From the NCBI RefSeq assembly GCF_030463565.1, contig NC_134649.1:38465044-38529043 (forward strand): a stretch of DNA of 64,000 nt, given 5' to 3'. Shown here one piece after another: positions 9,710-23,519 of this stretch. The notes beneath the pieces are model-generated. The model was given only the letters and a program-made list of their open reading frames with translations. It made no database searches and had not been told where the DNA came from. The position numbers were made by a program, and so were the translations under genes. Within the stretch, counting starts at the first letter, position 1, and each line of letters opens with the position of its first letter. The stretch comes from Pelecanus crispus. Lineage: Eukaryota > Chordata > Aves > Pelecaniformes > Pelecanidae.

Positions 9710-10030
9710 GGCTGAATAAGTAAAATCTATATGAGAAAGGCCATAGTGGTTCAGAGAGAAGGTCCTTCTAGCTATAGCCCATGTCTTGACAGTGATCCAT
9801 AGCAGCTGCTTATGGAGAGCATGAGAACAGGGTAGGTGTATAGCAGTATTTTCCACCTGTACACCTTCGCAACTTCTGCTGTTCTGGGGCTTAGAGGCCT
9901 TTTCAACAAGAGTTATTTTCACCTTGGTGGTTAACAGTCCTTGATGAACTTGTCTTCCATGAATATGTCCGTTTGTGTTTTTGGACCCATTTGTGCTTTT
10001 TGACTCCATGGTGATGTTTGCATGGGGTTG
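9710..10030 (-). mobile_element. Ancient CR1-type LINE 3' tail, antisense
   Basis: Read on the minus strand, this resembles the 3' untranslated tail of old amniote CR1 elements. A segment of the GGACATATTCATGGAAGACA type (near 9970-9950) is followed, after a gap, by CACTGTCAAGACATGGGCTA (near 9796-9777) and AAGGACCTTCTCTCTGA...CACTATGGCC. These correspond to the GGACAAGTTCATGGAGGA and GGGCTAGATGGACC...CTGACCCAGTATGGCC stretches of such elements. This explains much of a 227-codon minus-strand open frame here, which I do not regard as a gene. Confidence 0.6.
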
Positions 10031-11735
10031 GATTGGTAGGTCTCTGAGATTGCTCTCCTGGATATAGCTTGTGAACAGCTGCTGTATCATAGGAAATTTC
10101 CTCTTGGCAGACTGTATCCTAACCACGGGAAGCTGCATGGCAGGTGACTGCCATTCCTCTGCATAGGACATCTGGGTCAGTAGATGCAGTATTAACTCTC
10201 TTTCCACTAGAAAGAGAATATTCTCTGTATGAATGCAGTTAATGGACTTCTGTAAAGAGGGTGGGGAAGAAGCCAGTGGATTTATTGTCCAATCTAAAGA
10301 TGTGGTCCGCCTTGGAAGTAGAGCCCTGCCCTTCTGCAGTGAGGTGCAGAGTAATCCTGGAGAAATGTGACCAGCAGAGTCAGGCAATATTTGTGAAGTG
10401 TAAAGATGGCACCTCTAAAATGAGTTGGGACCTGACCTCTAACGTACAAAAGCTGTTCTCTTGCCTGAATTAGCTTTTAGTCCTGCAGTGTCACATACCT
10501 AGATAGTGCATACTTGATGCTTTGCAAAAATCTGACCAGGCTCTCCTTGTGTAACCCATAAAAGATAAATAGGGACCATGGAGTGTTAGCCCAGATTGTG
10601 GTGCAAGAAAGAGAAACTGTTAAAGTTCATTGCTCTTGATCAGGTATAGATTTAAGATCCTTAAAAAATGGAATAGTCTGGCCTGTCCTTGCAAAGATGA
10701 GGTCAAAGCTATTGTCTGTTGGCTTCTAGGTGTCTTCCTAAGCAGGAACTGTTTTTGCCAGCCTTTTAAATTATTTGGATCCTTATCAGACTTGCTTTAT
10801 CTCACTACAGTTTCCTTTTGGGCATGGTTACCTTGTTGTATTGTCTCAATCCTACTTAAATCATATCTGCCCTTTGTCTTCCAGTATTGTTTTCTTCCTT
10901 TCTTTGGAATAGGGCTCAAATGTTTCTTGCTCACTCTTCTGCTTTTAGCCCTAGCATATGAGGCAAATAATGGGTGTGAGCTGCTCTTTCATTTCTTCTG
11001 TGTCAGTCTTCTCTTTCAGGTAGAAGATAATAGTGGAGCTCTAGGTACCTAGTGGTAGTGCAGGTGCAGATGGCACTGGAAATAGTCTGCTTAAATTTGT
11101 AAGGGAACAACTTTCAGAGTTTTTGTTGTTGTTGCTGTGACCTACTAGGGAAGCCTAGTAGGTCACAAAATGGGGCAACTCCCATGAAAGAAATAACAAA
11201 TGAATAATTTGCTTCTAGCAGCACTTAATTTAGTAAAAATTGAAAATCATACCACATATAATTAGGAAGATTTGTTTTATTTTTTTTTTAAATATTTGCA
11301 GTAAGATCTTGAGCTGCCCTGTGCCCTTAACATATCAATAGTTTGGGGATTAGTAGCCTTCTCTCGTACAGTTGTCTCCAGTAGTGCTGCAATATTCTCC
11401 ATTAACCTTACCACTTGTAGACAATAAATCCAAATATAATAGCTGTATTTTGAAATTATTTCATTTTGATTGTGCTGAATGTCGCTTGTCACTTAATCTG
11501 TTCTTTATGATTTTCATTCACTGACTTTTATTATTGGCAGTATTGCTATGAATCACTTCTTCAGTCTTATTATATAATGCACATTCCTGAAGAGAGCATG
11601 GACTGCGGCTAACCTTTGATAAGGAACTTGCTGTCAGCTTCTGGGGCCAGTTACTTCTTCATTTATGGGATAGGGTGCAGATTAAAACTTATTGTTGGGG
11701 TTTTCGTGTGGTTTTCTTTTTTTTTTTCCTTTAAG
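10031..11735 (+). other. CHCHD6: Intron 4 stretch with a perfect 14-bp hairpin
   Basis: No gene or transposon is recognised here. The only structured item is the inverted repeat at 11136-11167, annotated separately. Open frames such as 10630-11052 (140 codons, hydrophobic) show no family or splice support. Confidence 0.6.
11136..11167. repeat. Perfect 14-bp inverted repeat, 4-base loop
   Basis: TGTGACCTACTAGG at 11136-11149 and CCTAGTAGGTCACA at 11154-11167 are exact reverse complements around GAAG. In RNA it would fold as a tight hairpin. In DNA each arm carries a TGACCT/AGGTCA nuclear-receptor half-site, in everted order. No flanking target duplication or transposon ends were seen. Confidence 0.9.
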
Positions 11736-11875
11736 CAGTGCACTGGTTACAAGAGGCAGTTAGAGTTAAGTACCTGGGTCCCATTCTACAATTTTATCTT
11801 GATCTTTTTTTTTTTTATGACTTTGAACAAGGTACTTAGCTTCTAGATACCTTAGGTTTTGAGTAAAACTCCTTA
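11736..11875 (+). mobile_element. MIR-like (CORE-SINE type) relic
   Basis: The order AGCAGTGCACTGGTTACAAG, then TACCTGGGTCCCATTCTA, then GACTTTGAACAAGGTACTTA and ACCTTAGGTTTTGAGTAAAA parallels a MIR-like SINE (…TGACCTTGGGCAAGTCACTTA…CCTCAGTTTTC…), with a T run (11803-11816) inserted or expanded inside. It is diverged and therefore old. Confidence 0.5.
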
Positions 11876-14800
11876 AAGTTTTAGTTTGAGAAGCAGAACA
11901 GCTCTGTAAGTAGAAACACTGCAGCATTCACTTCCCTCTTTGAGTGAATGTGGCTTTTGATTAACCGTGTGGGACTGGCTCAAATGGAAGTAGTCTGCTA
12001 AGCTGTTGTAAGAACTCTCACCAATTTGTACTAGAGATAAAATGTTTTGTTTGTTTGTATAGCACTGCAGGATCGTGGTGCTGACTGGACTCTGAATAAT
12101 TTAATGCTGTGAGTACTTTACAATACAGCAAGGACTGTATGTGCAGTACTTCACAGCAGGGCCTAGGGTGTTTAACTAATGCTTGTAGCATGCCTTAAGT
12201 CTCATGTGAAATATCCAAGAGTTAATACAGCTATCTTTAAATCCTTTTTTTATTTCTAGAATGAGGAACTTCCAAAGTTGTCGTAGTCAAGTTATTTAAT
12301 TGCTTCACTGTGTTGTGAATAGTCTCACCTTTCCCCTATACCAGCAATCTTTCCTCTTTCATTTCCAATTAATCAAAACCTCTTCTCAACTTCTCAGTTC
12401 TTTTGGCTTTCTTTTTTTCTCCTTCTTACCAGCAAAAGAAACTTTGCAAGCAAAGCTGCTCTTTTTTCTCCATTCTGCTTTTGTAATCCCCTAAGGCTGT
12501 GCAGCATATGCATCACGAGCCTCTTGGAGCCAGTGACTCCTGCCTGATGGTTTTTGCTGAAACCTTTGAAACAAATCAATGTGGAATGGGGATGGAGAAA
12601 AGCAGAAGCGGGGGGGGGATAAACGCGATTAAGCGAAGACATCCCATTACTACTCTAGAAAGGGAGGATTATAACTTATAAAATAGGAGGATCTCATTTA
12701 GGGGCCATGTGCTCCTGTGTTATCAGGACAGAGGGAGAGCAAACAGAATAAATGAAATTAATACTTTGAAAAGAAGCATTACCCGGATTTGAGAATTGAA
12801 CTAATATGATTTGTGCAAAGCCCTGAAGTTCTTATCTCCTCATTTAATACCCCTAGGATAATGGCTTTGTCAGAGTTATTGACCAAAAGTTGTCTTCTTC
12901 CTTCCCACTTCGAAAGAATGAATTCAGAAATGGGGTGATGGTAGGACAAACTTTGCACCATAATTAGCTTTTTCAGACAAGACTGACGGGCATTGGTTGC
13001 TGCGTGAAAACACACTGGATGCAGAATTCCTAAATTGCTGGGAAAGTGTTGCTCCAGCTGTCAATGATGGACAGCTTACCATTCCCAGTGTTTCTAGTCA
13101 CACCTTGCTCATTGGCTTGCTGGATGGCAACCTTTGCTTTCTGGTGGCTCCAGCATTGTCCTGTTGTGATTAGTGTGGCCCAGAATGTGCGTGTGGGAGG
13201 AAATACGAGGATTTAAGGTTTGTCCTGTCTCTGGTTGCCTCAGTAGCTGATTATAATTGGTCATAGGCTGTCAGATTCTTTTAAGATGATTTCTTGCCCA
13301 GAAATAATCTCTTTGCTCTTCAGAGCCTCTCATCTCCTCTTGTTGATTCAGGAGAGAAGGGCTGAAGGAAGAATGCATGACTGGCCATACCTTTGACCAG
13401 GGCAGTGGGTTTTGATATTGGTGTCATCTTGTGAATGTGGGATTCTGAGCTCTTGGGCTTTGCTCTGGTATACTTTGGACACTTCCACCCTTGGTTTAGT
13501 GTATATCAGTCTGCTGACATTTTAACTGGTATGTTTTCTTCTCCAGTTTAAAGAATGTGGAGGTTAAATTGTTTAAAATTGCTGAAAGCAGCATAAACAG
13601 CCCATTCATAGATTGATACAATGGAGGAGAATTTTGGTGGTAGTAGGGGAGTGGTCAGGTAGAGTAGTGGGTTTTTTTCTTTTTTTGGCCCTGTAGGGGT
13701 GGAGGAATGATGCAATTGGCCGATTCATGGAAAGTTTTCCTTAGGTTTCTGGTCATTGATGAAGTTTCAAGCCAACCTTGCTTACATTTTTTGCTGTGAA
13801 TTACCCACTGTTGTTGAGCAGTATCAGCTGTAGATGCAGCTGAGCTGGTATCGAAGATGGTTTTAGAAATGGTGCTGAACACAATTTAGTTTTGTTAAAG
13901 CTTTCCTTTACTTTGTGATAAGCTGGGGATCAGCTTCATCCTGGCTGATTAACAATAGGTAAGCATCTCTAGATTAGACTGGGGTTTTGTTGTGCGTAAT
14001 CTCATATCATTGAGACAAGCTGGAGTGACTGGCTGAGGTCCAGTAGCAGCATGGTGCTTGTTGAAACTGTGACAGTGTGGGGCCATCAGTGAAGTGAAAC
14101 TGCTGTTTTTGAGGTCAGGCCTCTACCGTCAAAACTTGTCATTTTTTTCCTCTTTGTTTAGTTGAGTTGATGTAATGAAAGGTATTGTCTCTGTGAGCTT
14201 TGCATTATGGTTTGGATACTGCGCACACCAAGGCCATTTTTTTTGGCTCTTCTAGCTCTGCTGCTAAAATGTATCACGCTGAGCTAAAATCCTTCTCTTT
14301 CTAAAGTTGCAAGCCTATGTGTAGGAAACAGGTTGGTTCTGGGAGGAGACATTGCTAATACAAATCTTGGGTTTTAGTGGTTAGTAGTTCTTTAATTTCT
14401 GTAAATGTTTCGTTGTTGAAGTTTTTTGTGGGTAAAACAGAAAACATTGATTAAAAGCAAATAGTATGGAGGCTTGTCTTCAATAATAGTGCAAAATGAG
14501 GAAAAAGCCCATTCAGTTATTTTTCTCCAAGTTTGATTTTCATTGATGTTACAGTCAGCAACAAGTGTCTACATGTGTTTACTACAGGAATGACACCTTT
14601 TTTTTTTCAGATTAATTTTTATGTTTTCTTTAGAAAATGGCTTGTGCATTTAGTTACTAGAACATTAATTCCTACATAGAGCATGGGTACCACCAGTTGT
14701 GGGGGCAGTACCTCCTGATGAGCGTTGTTCCCTGCAGTTTGGCTATTTTCAGAGCATTCACATACTGTGTGTCAAACACTCACATACCTACCCTTAGTGC

Positions 14801-17800
14801 ATGCAAAACCAGCTAGGGAACCCTTGACTAGGTTAGCAGGAGTGGCGTTATCTTTGGCTAGAAGGTGCAATGCAGTTTTTGATTGCTTTCGCTAATTGAA
14901 TAAAACTGCCTTTTAAATGTGCTGATACAAATGGAAAGATGTGGATTTTGGTTTAAGCTGTGATGATTTATTACAAAATGTTGCAAACTAGTGATAGGGG
15001 GATTTAAGTAGCTAGGCTGAGTAGCTTCAGACCTTGTTCCTTCTATCCCTCTCATTCTTGCTGTCTGAGCCAAGAGATACCTTTCTAGACTTTCCTTTTA
15101 AGAAAATGTATTAATGTGTGGAGTCTTTAAAGTCAGCAGTCTCTTATTCTGTAGTCTCTGGCCAGAACATCCTTCCTTTTCCCCCACAGATGAGTTCTTC
15201 TTTGGCTGCGACCTTCTACTATAGAAGTGGGTGCATTTCTGCAGTGAAGGAATTACTTCTTTTTATGAAACCATTAAACATTTAAGGGATCCCTATAGAA
15301 AGTAATCTTGCAGTATTAAAGGGTGGACTTTGGAAAGGTTTGCATTAAATTTAAGTTTGGCATGGTGAGCATCTATGTGTCTTCTACCTCCAGCAAGCTA
15401 ATAACTTCCAGTCTCTGGAGCATCAGTGAGGTCTAGAATTAACTAAAGCCATTTTGGAGAATGTGTACTACAATGAACCCAGAAAGTAAAACCAAAGCCA
15501 AACCAAAAGAAAACCTCCTCTTTCTCCATCTTCCCTTCAGGGAAGGTAAAGTTGTTATCTGGCTAAGGGTAAGATGCTCTGTCTGTACTCCTTATTTTCC
15601 CTGCTACTGCTGCTATGATTTGTCAGACATTTATAGCATTTTCTTAACAACTTCCAATTTCTGCAGCTAGTCTTTTATCTCCTGACTGAAGGTTAATTTG
15701 TGTTTGGAGAGTATTTGCAGATTTCAGCAGCTGATGGTCGTTTGAGCTTCTCATTTTTGTAGTCTGTTGGGCTAAGGGACCTTATCACAAGGTTGGCCTC
15801 TTTTTAAATCCTACAGCTGCAACAAATTGAAGTTGTCTGTGGTGCTGCCTACCTCCCCTGTCTTGCCTTCAATTCTCCTGTGCCCATATTTCACACTTTT
15901 TTTTTTGTCTACCAAGTTCATGTACTCCACAGAAACTTCTTCCAGATTCATTTGTTCTGATTTAGGGTTACTGTAAAGCCATTCCATCATTTAAGAAGCA
16001 AAAGATAAGATTAGCCTTCCTTTTCCTCTATCTATAACTACAAAATATTCAATTCGTAAAGAAATAAGATAATAGTATGTTGATTTTTTTCCATGAATGG
16101 TCCAGCAAACCTAGCACTGCATCTTTTTTTTTTACTGCCAGACTACTGTGGAGTAGTAGAATTCTGTTCTAATTTTGCAGCTAACTTGGGGGGTGTAAGC
16201 AAGAGATTTGGTAATGCATCAGGGTGTTTCAGTAGGCTTTCTTTTCCTACGAGCCAGTATTAGTCCAATGTGGTATGGTTTGTGGTATGAGATTGTCATA
16301 GGTATAAAGGCTGAGAGCGTTATAAGAATGTGGTTCCCACTAGCTTGGTTAAACTTTATTTTTGGGTTACAATTTTGCTTGTCTGTTTTTTGAGTATTTG
16401 GGATATTACATATATCTAACTTAGTATTTGGTGATAGCTTTCCAGTGTTCATGGTATTCTATCTAAAAAATGACAGTGTTTGAATCTTGAATCAATGATC
16501 CTTTGTCACTGAAAATTTTCTTGACGTTTCTGTCTGGAAAGTGTTGCTTAAAAAGAGAGCAAGACCGTGAATTTAAAGGGCTAATATAATAGCTAGGAAA
16601 TAAGTTTGCACTGAATGGAACACTTCAATTGCTCTTGCACTCTCAGATGATGGGGATGTGAGGTAGGTGACCTGCCACTGGATGTAATTTCTGTCATATT
16701 CCCTAAATGCCATGAAAACTAGCTTTGGTGCTTCTGCCACCCTTTCTTGGAATCTTAACGTGTATGTCTTGATGGTGATCCTCATTGGCAACAGAGGGGT
16801 GGTAAAGAAGATACCTGAGATGGGCAGTGTTCTGCACCAGTGGGTGGTGTGAGAGAGAAATGGTGCAGGGTTCTTTCTGGGTCTCAATAAGAAAGGCTGA
16901 CAAGTAGCTTAATAAAATAGCTGTTTTAATAAGATAGAATAGGAAGAGGACTATAGATAGCAAGTAAATGCTACATCCTTTCAGATGCTGGGAGCCCTGC
17001 TTTCTTTTCGTGCAGCATTGGACAGGCCCTGGATGGATTTTCCCATGGCATGCTGGGCAGAGGGAGAGGTTCCTCCTTTTCTGTCATTTAAGCAATTATA
17101 TTCTTACAAGAAAACAACTCTGTTCATCAAGGATGTTCACATGAGAACATCTTGCTGCTCGTTTAGATAAAGGCAAGGTCCCGCAGGGTCCTGTACTGAG
17201 GGGCAGCTGCCTGTAGGCTCCTCTGTTACCATGCCGAGGAATCTGTGCAGCACAAGACAGGCCTGGGGGCCACACTGTATCTGTATGCGTAGCACAGCGC
17301 AGGCCCTCACCTGCTCATTTTAACTGTTCTGTGGATCACCACCTCCTCGATGCATAGTAGTCTCCTGGTCAGGATCGCTACATTCCACCCCTTCATCCAC
17401 ATACAGTTTACCTTTCTCAAAGATAGGTATGTTACCGATTATACTAGCAAGCTGTTCAGCTAATAGGAAGTTTCCTGATGGGCCGGAATCTTATCTGTGG
17501 GATAACACCCATCAGTGCACAGCGCAGACAAGCATGGGGTATTCCAGTGGGTTCCCATACAGCAGCTGCTCATGGTAACATACGGGCTTCTCAAGGCCCA
17601 AGTAACAGACCCAATAGAGCAGACGTGCCCTGCTCAAGATTACATTTCCTCAAATACAGTGTCTTCCACAAGTCTCCCAATACAAATAGCTTTGCTGGAT
17701 TGTACTAGAAGATGAAGCTGAGTCTACACGGTATGATGGGAGAAATCAAAATAAGCACTGATGTTATTTCTTTATTTCTTGCCTTAAAGAAAGCAAGCTG

Positions 17801-19550
17801 ATAGGAAGAGTAAATTTCACTGAGGCTTTTTCCAGTTTGTTTATACCTTCTGTTACAGTTGGGCATCCTCAAACCTGCTTCTATTTGCTGATGAAGTTTA
17901 TTTTCATTCTTGTTTGCTTCCCTCCTCCCTCTTTCACTCTGTCTTTTTTACTTTCCCAAAACTGCAGAACGGTTTGCTCCTGCCGCCTCTCCTCGTTGGT
18001 GGCGTTATCAGGCACGTGTGCAGCGGGTGAGATTGCAAACGCCACTGTTCTCCGGGATTCTAAGCATCAGACAATGTTTTACACGGCGTCCCATTCTCTA
18101 GCTGGCTGGTTGGACATGATGTTGGTACCTTATCTTCACGCTGACACACACTGGACATTAATAGAAATACATTGCTGAGGCACATGTGTGGAATTTCAAG
18201 CAGCCCTTCTAGCTGTGCTTTAGATAGTCTATTGTGTGCTTAACCTCTTGGAAGAGGTTTTGATGAGAAATGCATAATGTTAACTCTTGGGCAGCTGGGT
18301 GGACTCTCTTAAGAGAGTTTCTTGTTACAGTCAGCATAATATCTTCCTAATTGCATGCTGCTTACGTATTTTGGAGTTTCAGCAGTTTTAAACCTATCTT
18401 TCCATGAGCAATATTCCTCCTTCCTAATGCAAATTTTTAGGGAAGAGATAGCTGTATGTATTGCATGTGGGGAGGAGGTAGGAAATACGTGCTTCGGAGG
18501 GAAGTGAGCTGCCAGCACCCTTGTTTAGCTTTGTCTAGTATCTGTCCTTGTGTTATTTTTGGCTCTATGATTACCTTACATCAACTAAAAAAATGACCTG
18601 GATGCAAGTGCTGCTATTTGCCAGGAATTCCTTCTGCTTTTGGAGCACATCAGAATTTTTATTGTTTCCTTTGTACTATATAGGTATACTTTCTCTGCTT
18701 GTTTATTATGACCATCTGCAATTATCTATATTATTTATGAGTACTGAGTAAAACATGATGAAAAGTAGCTTCTTAAAAGGGACTGTACTAAGGGAGAGGA
18801 AATGAGCTGATGACTTTCTCTTTGATTCTTTTAGACAATGAAAACGAACACCTGCAAGCTTATGAGGGAGGGAAGGAATTAGAGAGTTAGCTGGCTTTCT
18901 TTTTCCTGTCTGCATGTTACAACAGGGGTTTAGAGGCTTTTTAGCCTTGAAGACTTTGTGATAATGGGCAAACTTGAAGGGTGATGCAGTAGGAGTTGAG
19001 AGTAAAAATTGATCAAGCGGACAGATAGAGCAGGGCTATGTATAATTACTGTCCAAAAGAAAAAAGCTCCATAGTTTAATACCTACTTGAATAGTACATT
19101 AGACTAAGGATACATTGTTAAATAACCAATGCTGTTCCAATTAGGACTGAGAGCTTGCCATGTACATTCACTGGATCTTCAGCCTAATGCTTTTGCCATG
19201 GAAAAAGTGGTTCGCTGTCTAGCAGATGACTTCAAGCCCCTTTTTTTTTCTAAATACATAGGCTTGTATCTCTTCTCTCTCATCTTCCCTTCTCTCCAGC
19301 CTCTGAGCAGAATGGGTTTGTTCCTCAGTATTCATCTTGCTGTAGCTGTAATTGGCACTGTCGAGCTGAAACTTTAACTCCCCTCTGTAGCTTCCAAACT
19401 TCTGATACACAAATTGTTCCTTACAAAAGCTGTTCTCTTCCCAGCTGAGGACCTGAGCAATCAGTCATTTTTGTATTTTCATGTGATATGCTCTCCTAGT
19501 TTAACACCTAAATGTGGAAAAAGGGGGATTGGGAGTAAAGGTATGTCTTT
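11876..19550 (+). other. CHCHD6: Intron 4 stretch, no gene recognised
   Basis: About 7.7 kb of intronic DNA. I found no coding exon, RNA gene or clear transposon. A perfect 16-base palindrome (ACTCTCTTAAGAGAGT) lies at 18303-18318. The many open frames of 60-113 codons lack conserved motifs and consistent splice sites. Old diverged repeats that need a profile search could be present. Confidence 0.55.
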
Positions 19551-19668
19551 AAAAACAAACAAACAAACAAAACCCAAACCCAACAAAAATCCCCCAAAAC
19601 CAAACAACAAACCACCACAAAACAAAACAGCACCCTAAAAAACCACCCCACCACCACCACCAAAATCT
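19549..19668. repeat. A/C-rich low-complexity tract
   Basis: A 120-base stretch made almost only of A and C, with (AAAC)n at its start, CCCAAA-type blocks in the middle and (CCA)n at its end. Simple-sequence expansion is the likely origin. It is roughly complementary in composition to the G/T-rich tract at about 33797-33866 in the same intron. Confidence 0.85.
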
Positions 19669-22600
19669 TGCCAGCTGCAAATGAACTTGCATGTTTCTTA
19701 AATCGTCTTCCCTAATTTTTCAGGGTAAAAGAATTTTGTTTCAAGTACAAAACTTGAAAAAGCATGAGAGCTTTAAACTGCAAAGCAGACCAAAATTTTA
19801 AAGATAATGAATGTCAGTCCAGCCTATAGTTTTCTAGCATTTAAAACGTTGCCCTCCCCTAGCCAGCGTGCCTTTTCCTGTTCAAAGCTCAGCATTTTGC
19901 AGTGTAATTTTTTTAAGCTTTGTGCTACAGAAGGTTATCACAGAATTCTATTAAAAGCCTACTTGCCTACGATTTCTTGTTATACAGCAACCTGCAAAAA
20001 GAGGCGTTTCTCTGTGGTCAAGTAAGAAATTGACACTGTTCCTTTACTGGTAACAGAAGTGGGATGTGTCAACACCTTTTCCCATCTGATGGCTGTTCGG
20101 AAGCCTGTGTTCAGAAGCCAGCTCTCAGGTCACTCTGCCCTTGTTCCAGATTGTGATGAAGGTCTAAATGCAATCTTGAAGCTGTTGCCAGCCACTTGCA
20201 TTTTCTTTTCTTTAGAATAGTTTAGAAGTAGTTCATCAAATTTTATGCATCTGGGGTAAAAATAAGAGTTTTCATTGTAGTTAATCTAGATAGAGTATCA
20301 GTTTGTGCCTAAATTAAGTGGGGACCATTAGCCATGCTCCTGCTCCAATGATGTCATTCTGCCATAGCAGACTTATTTTCTAAGGTTAATAAGGAATATG
20401 TTAAGGCACCTGGAGGAAAAGGAGCTCTAATGGTCTTAGCTGCCATTCTCTGTGTAGATGGGACTAGTGTAGTTGATAAATACTTCGGTGCCTCAGGCCT
20501 TGCGCATGTGGGCTGCTCCCTTAGGAAAGAAAGTAGTTCAAGGGGTACCATGGGTGTTCTTCAGATGGGATTGAAGCGGCTGGACAGAAGAGATTTCTTC
20601 CAGCATAGTCTCACTAACATGAATTTTAACCCCTCTTAATTTCAGTGTTCTGCTGTCAAGTATCTCGGTGCGCAGGTAATGGTAGATGACGGATTTTTCT
20701 GACTACGTGTGCATGCAAGCGCAGCCAAAACTTTGCCTTGTTGTTTGCACACTTGTTTAGAAGTTACATCTGCTTTCTGTGCAAGAAATATGTCTTACTG
20801 GGCATTCTTAAACTGCAGTAAAAATTCACATCTTTGTGAGAGTGATTAATAAACGTCCGTATAATTAGACTAATTTCATACTGTTGCTCATTGGCCAGCA
20901 GATGTTGCTGTTGAGCTTGGTTAGGCTTCACTGTACAGTTCAGCAAGTCATTTGTCTATTTTAAGAGCTATGCTGCAGACTGGCTTGGAACTAAGTTTCC
21001 TGCTTGAATATTCATGTCATCTACAGGTAAGTCAATATACTGTCCAGAGACTTAAGGTACATCTTGTGCATATGTGTGTGTAAATAAATAAGTGATACTA
21101 GAATATCTTTTTTGACCTGTGCATTATTTTTTTCACTTCATTACCAACTCTGAATTCTTATGAAACTTTCTGCTTTCATTAGCAAAGCAGTTTTGATTTG
21201 CTTATTTTTTTAAATTATTTTTGAGGGAGAGAGTTTGTTGGCTTTTCAAGTGAGCCTTTAAAATGTGATGGTGCAAATGCAGTCTAATAAACAATCCATA
21301 AACAGCGTGTCCTTGTTAATAACCCTTTGAATTTAGGATCTGGGAAAATCTATTACCTGCCTCGTGCAGAATCTGGGAGATGAATTATGTATCTTATTTG
21401 GGGTAAAAACCACTGCTCAGTCCGGTGGCTGCTCTGTGTATTGGTCTTGCAGACTCTGCTCTGCTCCTCAGTTCTTTGGGATGTGATTATAGCTGTAGTT
21501 CTCTTATTTTGGAACTGAAGACTTTTAATGTGCATCTCGGCTGCATGCCAGTGATGATGCCTTCACTGAGTTCATACTTTTTTTCCTGCTGTGTTGAGAG
21601 CACTTTCAAAGCAGCAGTGAGTATTTCCTGAAGGTGGCAGTGAAGGGACACCCATGAAGACTCCTTTCCAGGGGCAGACTGGGAACTGCTGAGCCCTCAA
21701 ATTGCTTGCATACCAATGAAATGTCTCAAAGTTTTTGCTTATTTGTTTTCATTCTGACTGTAGCTTCTCCAGGAGTTACCGTAATATTTTTCAGGATGAG
21801 TTTACCCTAAGTTTTTGAAGTTCATTGGTTTCTGTAGAAATACATAATTTGGAATTGTGAGGCCACTATGTACTGACATAATTTACAAACTGGAGATGTA
21901 TGTTGAATCAGCCTCCTTCTGTCTTTCATTTTCTCACCATGCTTTGTGGGGCTCACTTTCATGCTTAAATGCATGGATCTAGCAGCTTGTGAAGTTGTTG
22001 TGTATTCAGGCTGCTGAGTGGAGGACAAGGCTGTCGTGAAGACAGTGCAGGTTTCTACACAAATGATGAGGTATGGTCTCAGCCACCTCAGATTTCTCTT
22101 TGGTCTTCAACTCTCTAGTTGGTTTCTAGCAGTACTTCTTGGAGGGGTAGATAACTGCTGCTGAGAGCAAGGTTGGTTTTGGAAGTGGTGGGAGGAGTGA
22201 GGCAGATGCCATCCTAATGACATGTCATGCTCGCTATCAAAACTGATGTCGTTGCCTCCATTCCTCAGATCCTGTTTAAGAGTCACTGTTTTGACCTACA
22301 TCTCAGCCCTCTAATTAGAGACTATGTACAAAACCTGGTCTGTAAAAATTGACTTATAATATCTGTGTCCCTTTGACTCTCTGCAGTCAGACTATGTAGA
22401 CTGTCTAAGAAGGCCTGTACTGAAAAAACACTGAAGCCTCTTTCAGCAGGTTTGACATGTATATGCAGTGCTTTTGTAAAGGTAGTATCTCAGGTCAGTC
22501 TTCACTGATATTGTAAGTTTCTGAGTGATTTGAGTGATTTGGAGTTTAAAACATAAAGATGATCTAGTTGGCCTTGGACAAAATGAATTACTGCTTTGAG

Positions 22601-23519
22601 GGCAGAATCTTCTCTTGAGGGAGAAGTTGGTGGTTGGCTGGAATCCCTGCAGATTTTTAGAGAGGAGATTTGTATCTTTTCATCTGTTTTCAAGAAGGAG
22701 AAACAAGAGTTATAAAAACCACTTAAAGGTTCAGTTAAGATTTATTCTGGCTGCATAACTGCCTCCCATAATAACTTTAATATGCATCATCCTGAAACTC
22801 CTAATTGGCCCTAGTGTTGGCAGGGCTTTCAGACCCAGCAGAATCTCCAACATTCAGCAGCTTTTAGGAAGGAATGTAGCCAGAGAAGCACAAAAGATGA
22901 AATGGCTGCCTTATAAATTCTGACTGACCTTGAGAGTCCTTATTTTAACAAGTAGGAGGATGCTGTTGAGAGCCATCTAGATGAGGGCAGTGGTGGGAGT
23001 GTGTGTAGGTGCACAACTGTTGAGGCAAGAGGAGAGGATGGGGGGAAGACCTTAGGCTCGGTGGGAGGAGGTGGTTTTGTGGGCCATGTACCTACTTTTT
23101 CTGTTGTTTCTGTTGTTGGTTGGAGTCTTGTCTGTGCTGGCAGTGATTAAAAATGTTTTGGTGTTTTTTTTTTTTCTGATGGCTGCTTGTGGGGGTGGGC
23201 TATGGAAGATCTGTGGGTTGAATTAATCCATTTCGTCAGAGCTGGTATCTTATTTAGGAAATGATCCCAGTCAGTTTTTCTCTCTACTTAGTGACTGACT
23301 GGTCCCTGTGTGGGTGCTCATGAGATGGATCAGAGCCTGAATGACTGGGGAGGCTGAAATTTTCTTTAGCTTCCCCTCTGCTCTCCCCTATGCCTGGGTG
23401 GGAGGTGGAAGCCTGCCAGGCTGTTGCGGTGTCATATCGTTTTTGTGAATGACGGAGGACTGTCATTCTCGCTCTCCTGGGCTGTCAGTTGGGTGCCTTT
23501 TGCAGACCCTAAATTCCCT
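19669..23519 (+). other. CHCHD6: Intron 4 stretch, no gene recognised
   Basis: A/T-rich intron with no supported gene or transposon. The region around 20330-20400 has weak hints of an old repeat but nothing I can name. Confidence 0.55.

Noticed and set aside
9704..10387. 227-codon minus-strand open frame in intron 4
   Set aside because: Roughly its last 110 codons coincide with an ancient CR1 3' tail, which is non-coding in the element. No domain is recognised elsewhere in it.
10630..11052. 140-codon hydrophobic plus-strand frame
   Set aside because: Hydrophobicity comes from T-rich sequence. There is no known membrane-protein pattern, and no splice signals link it to the gene.
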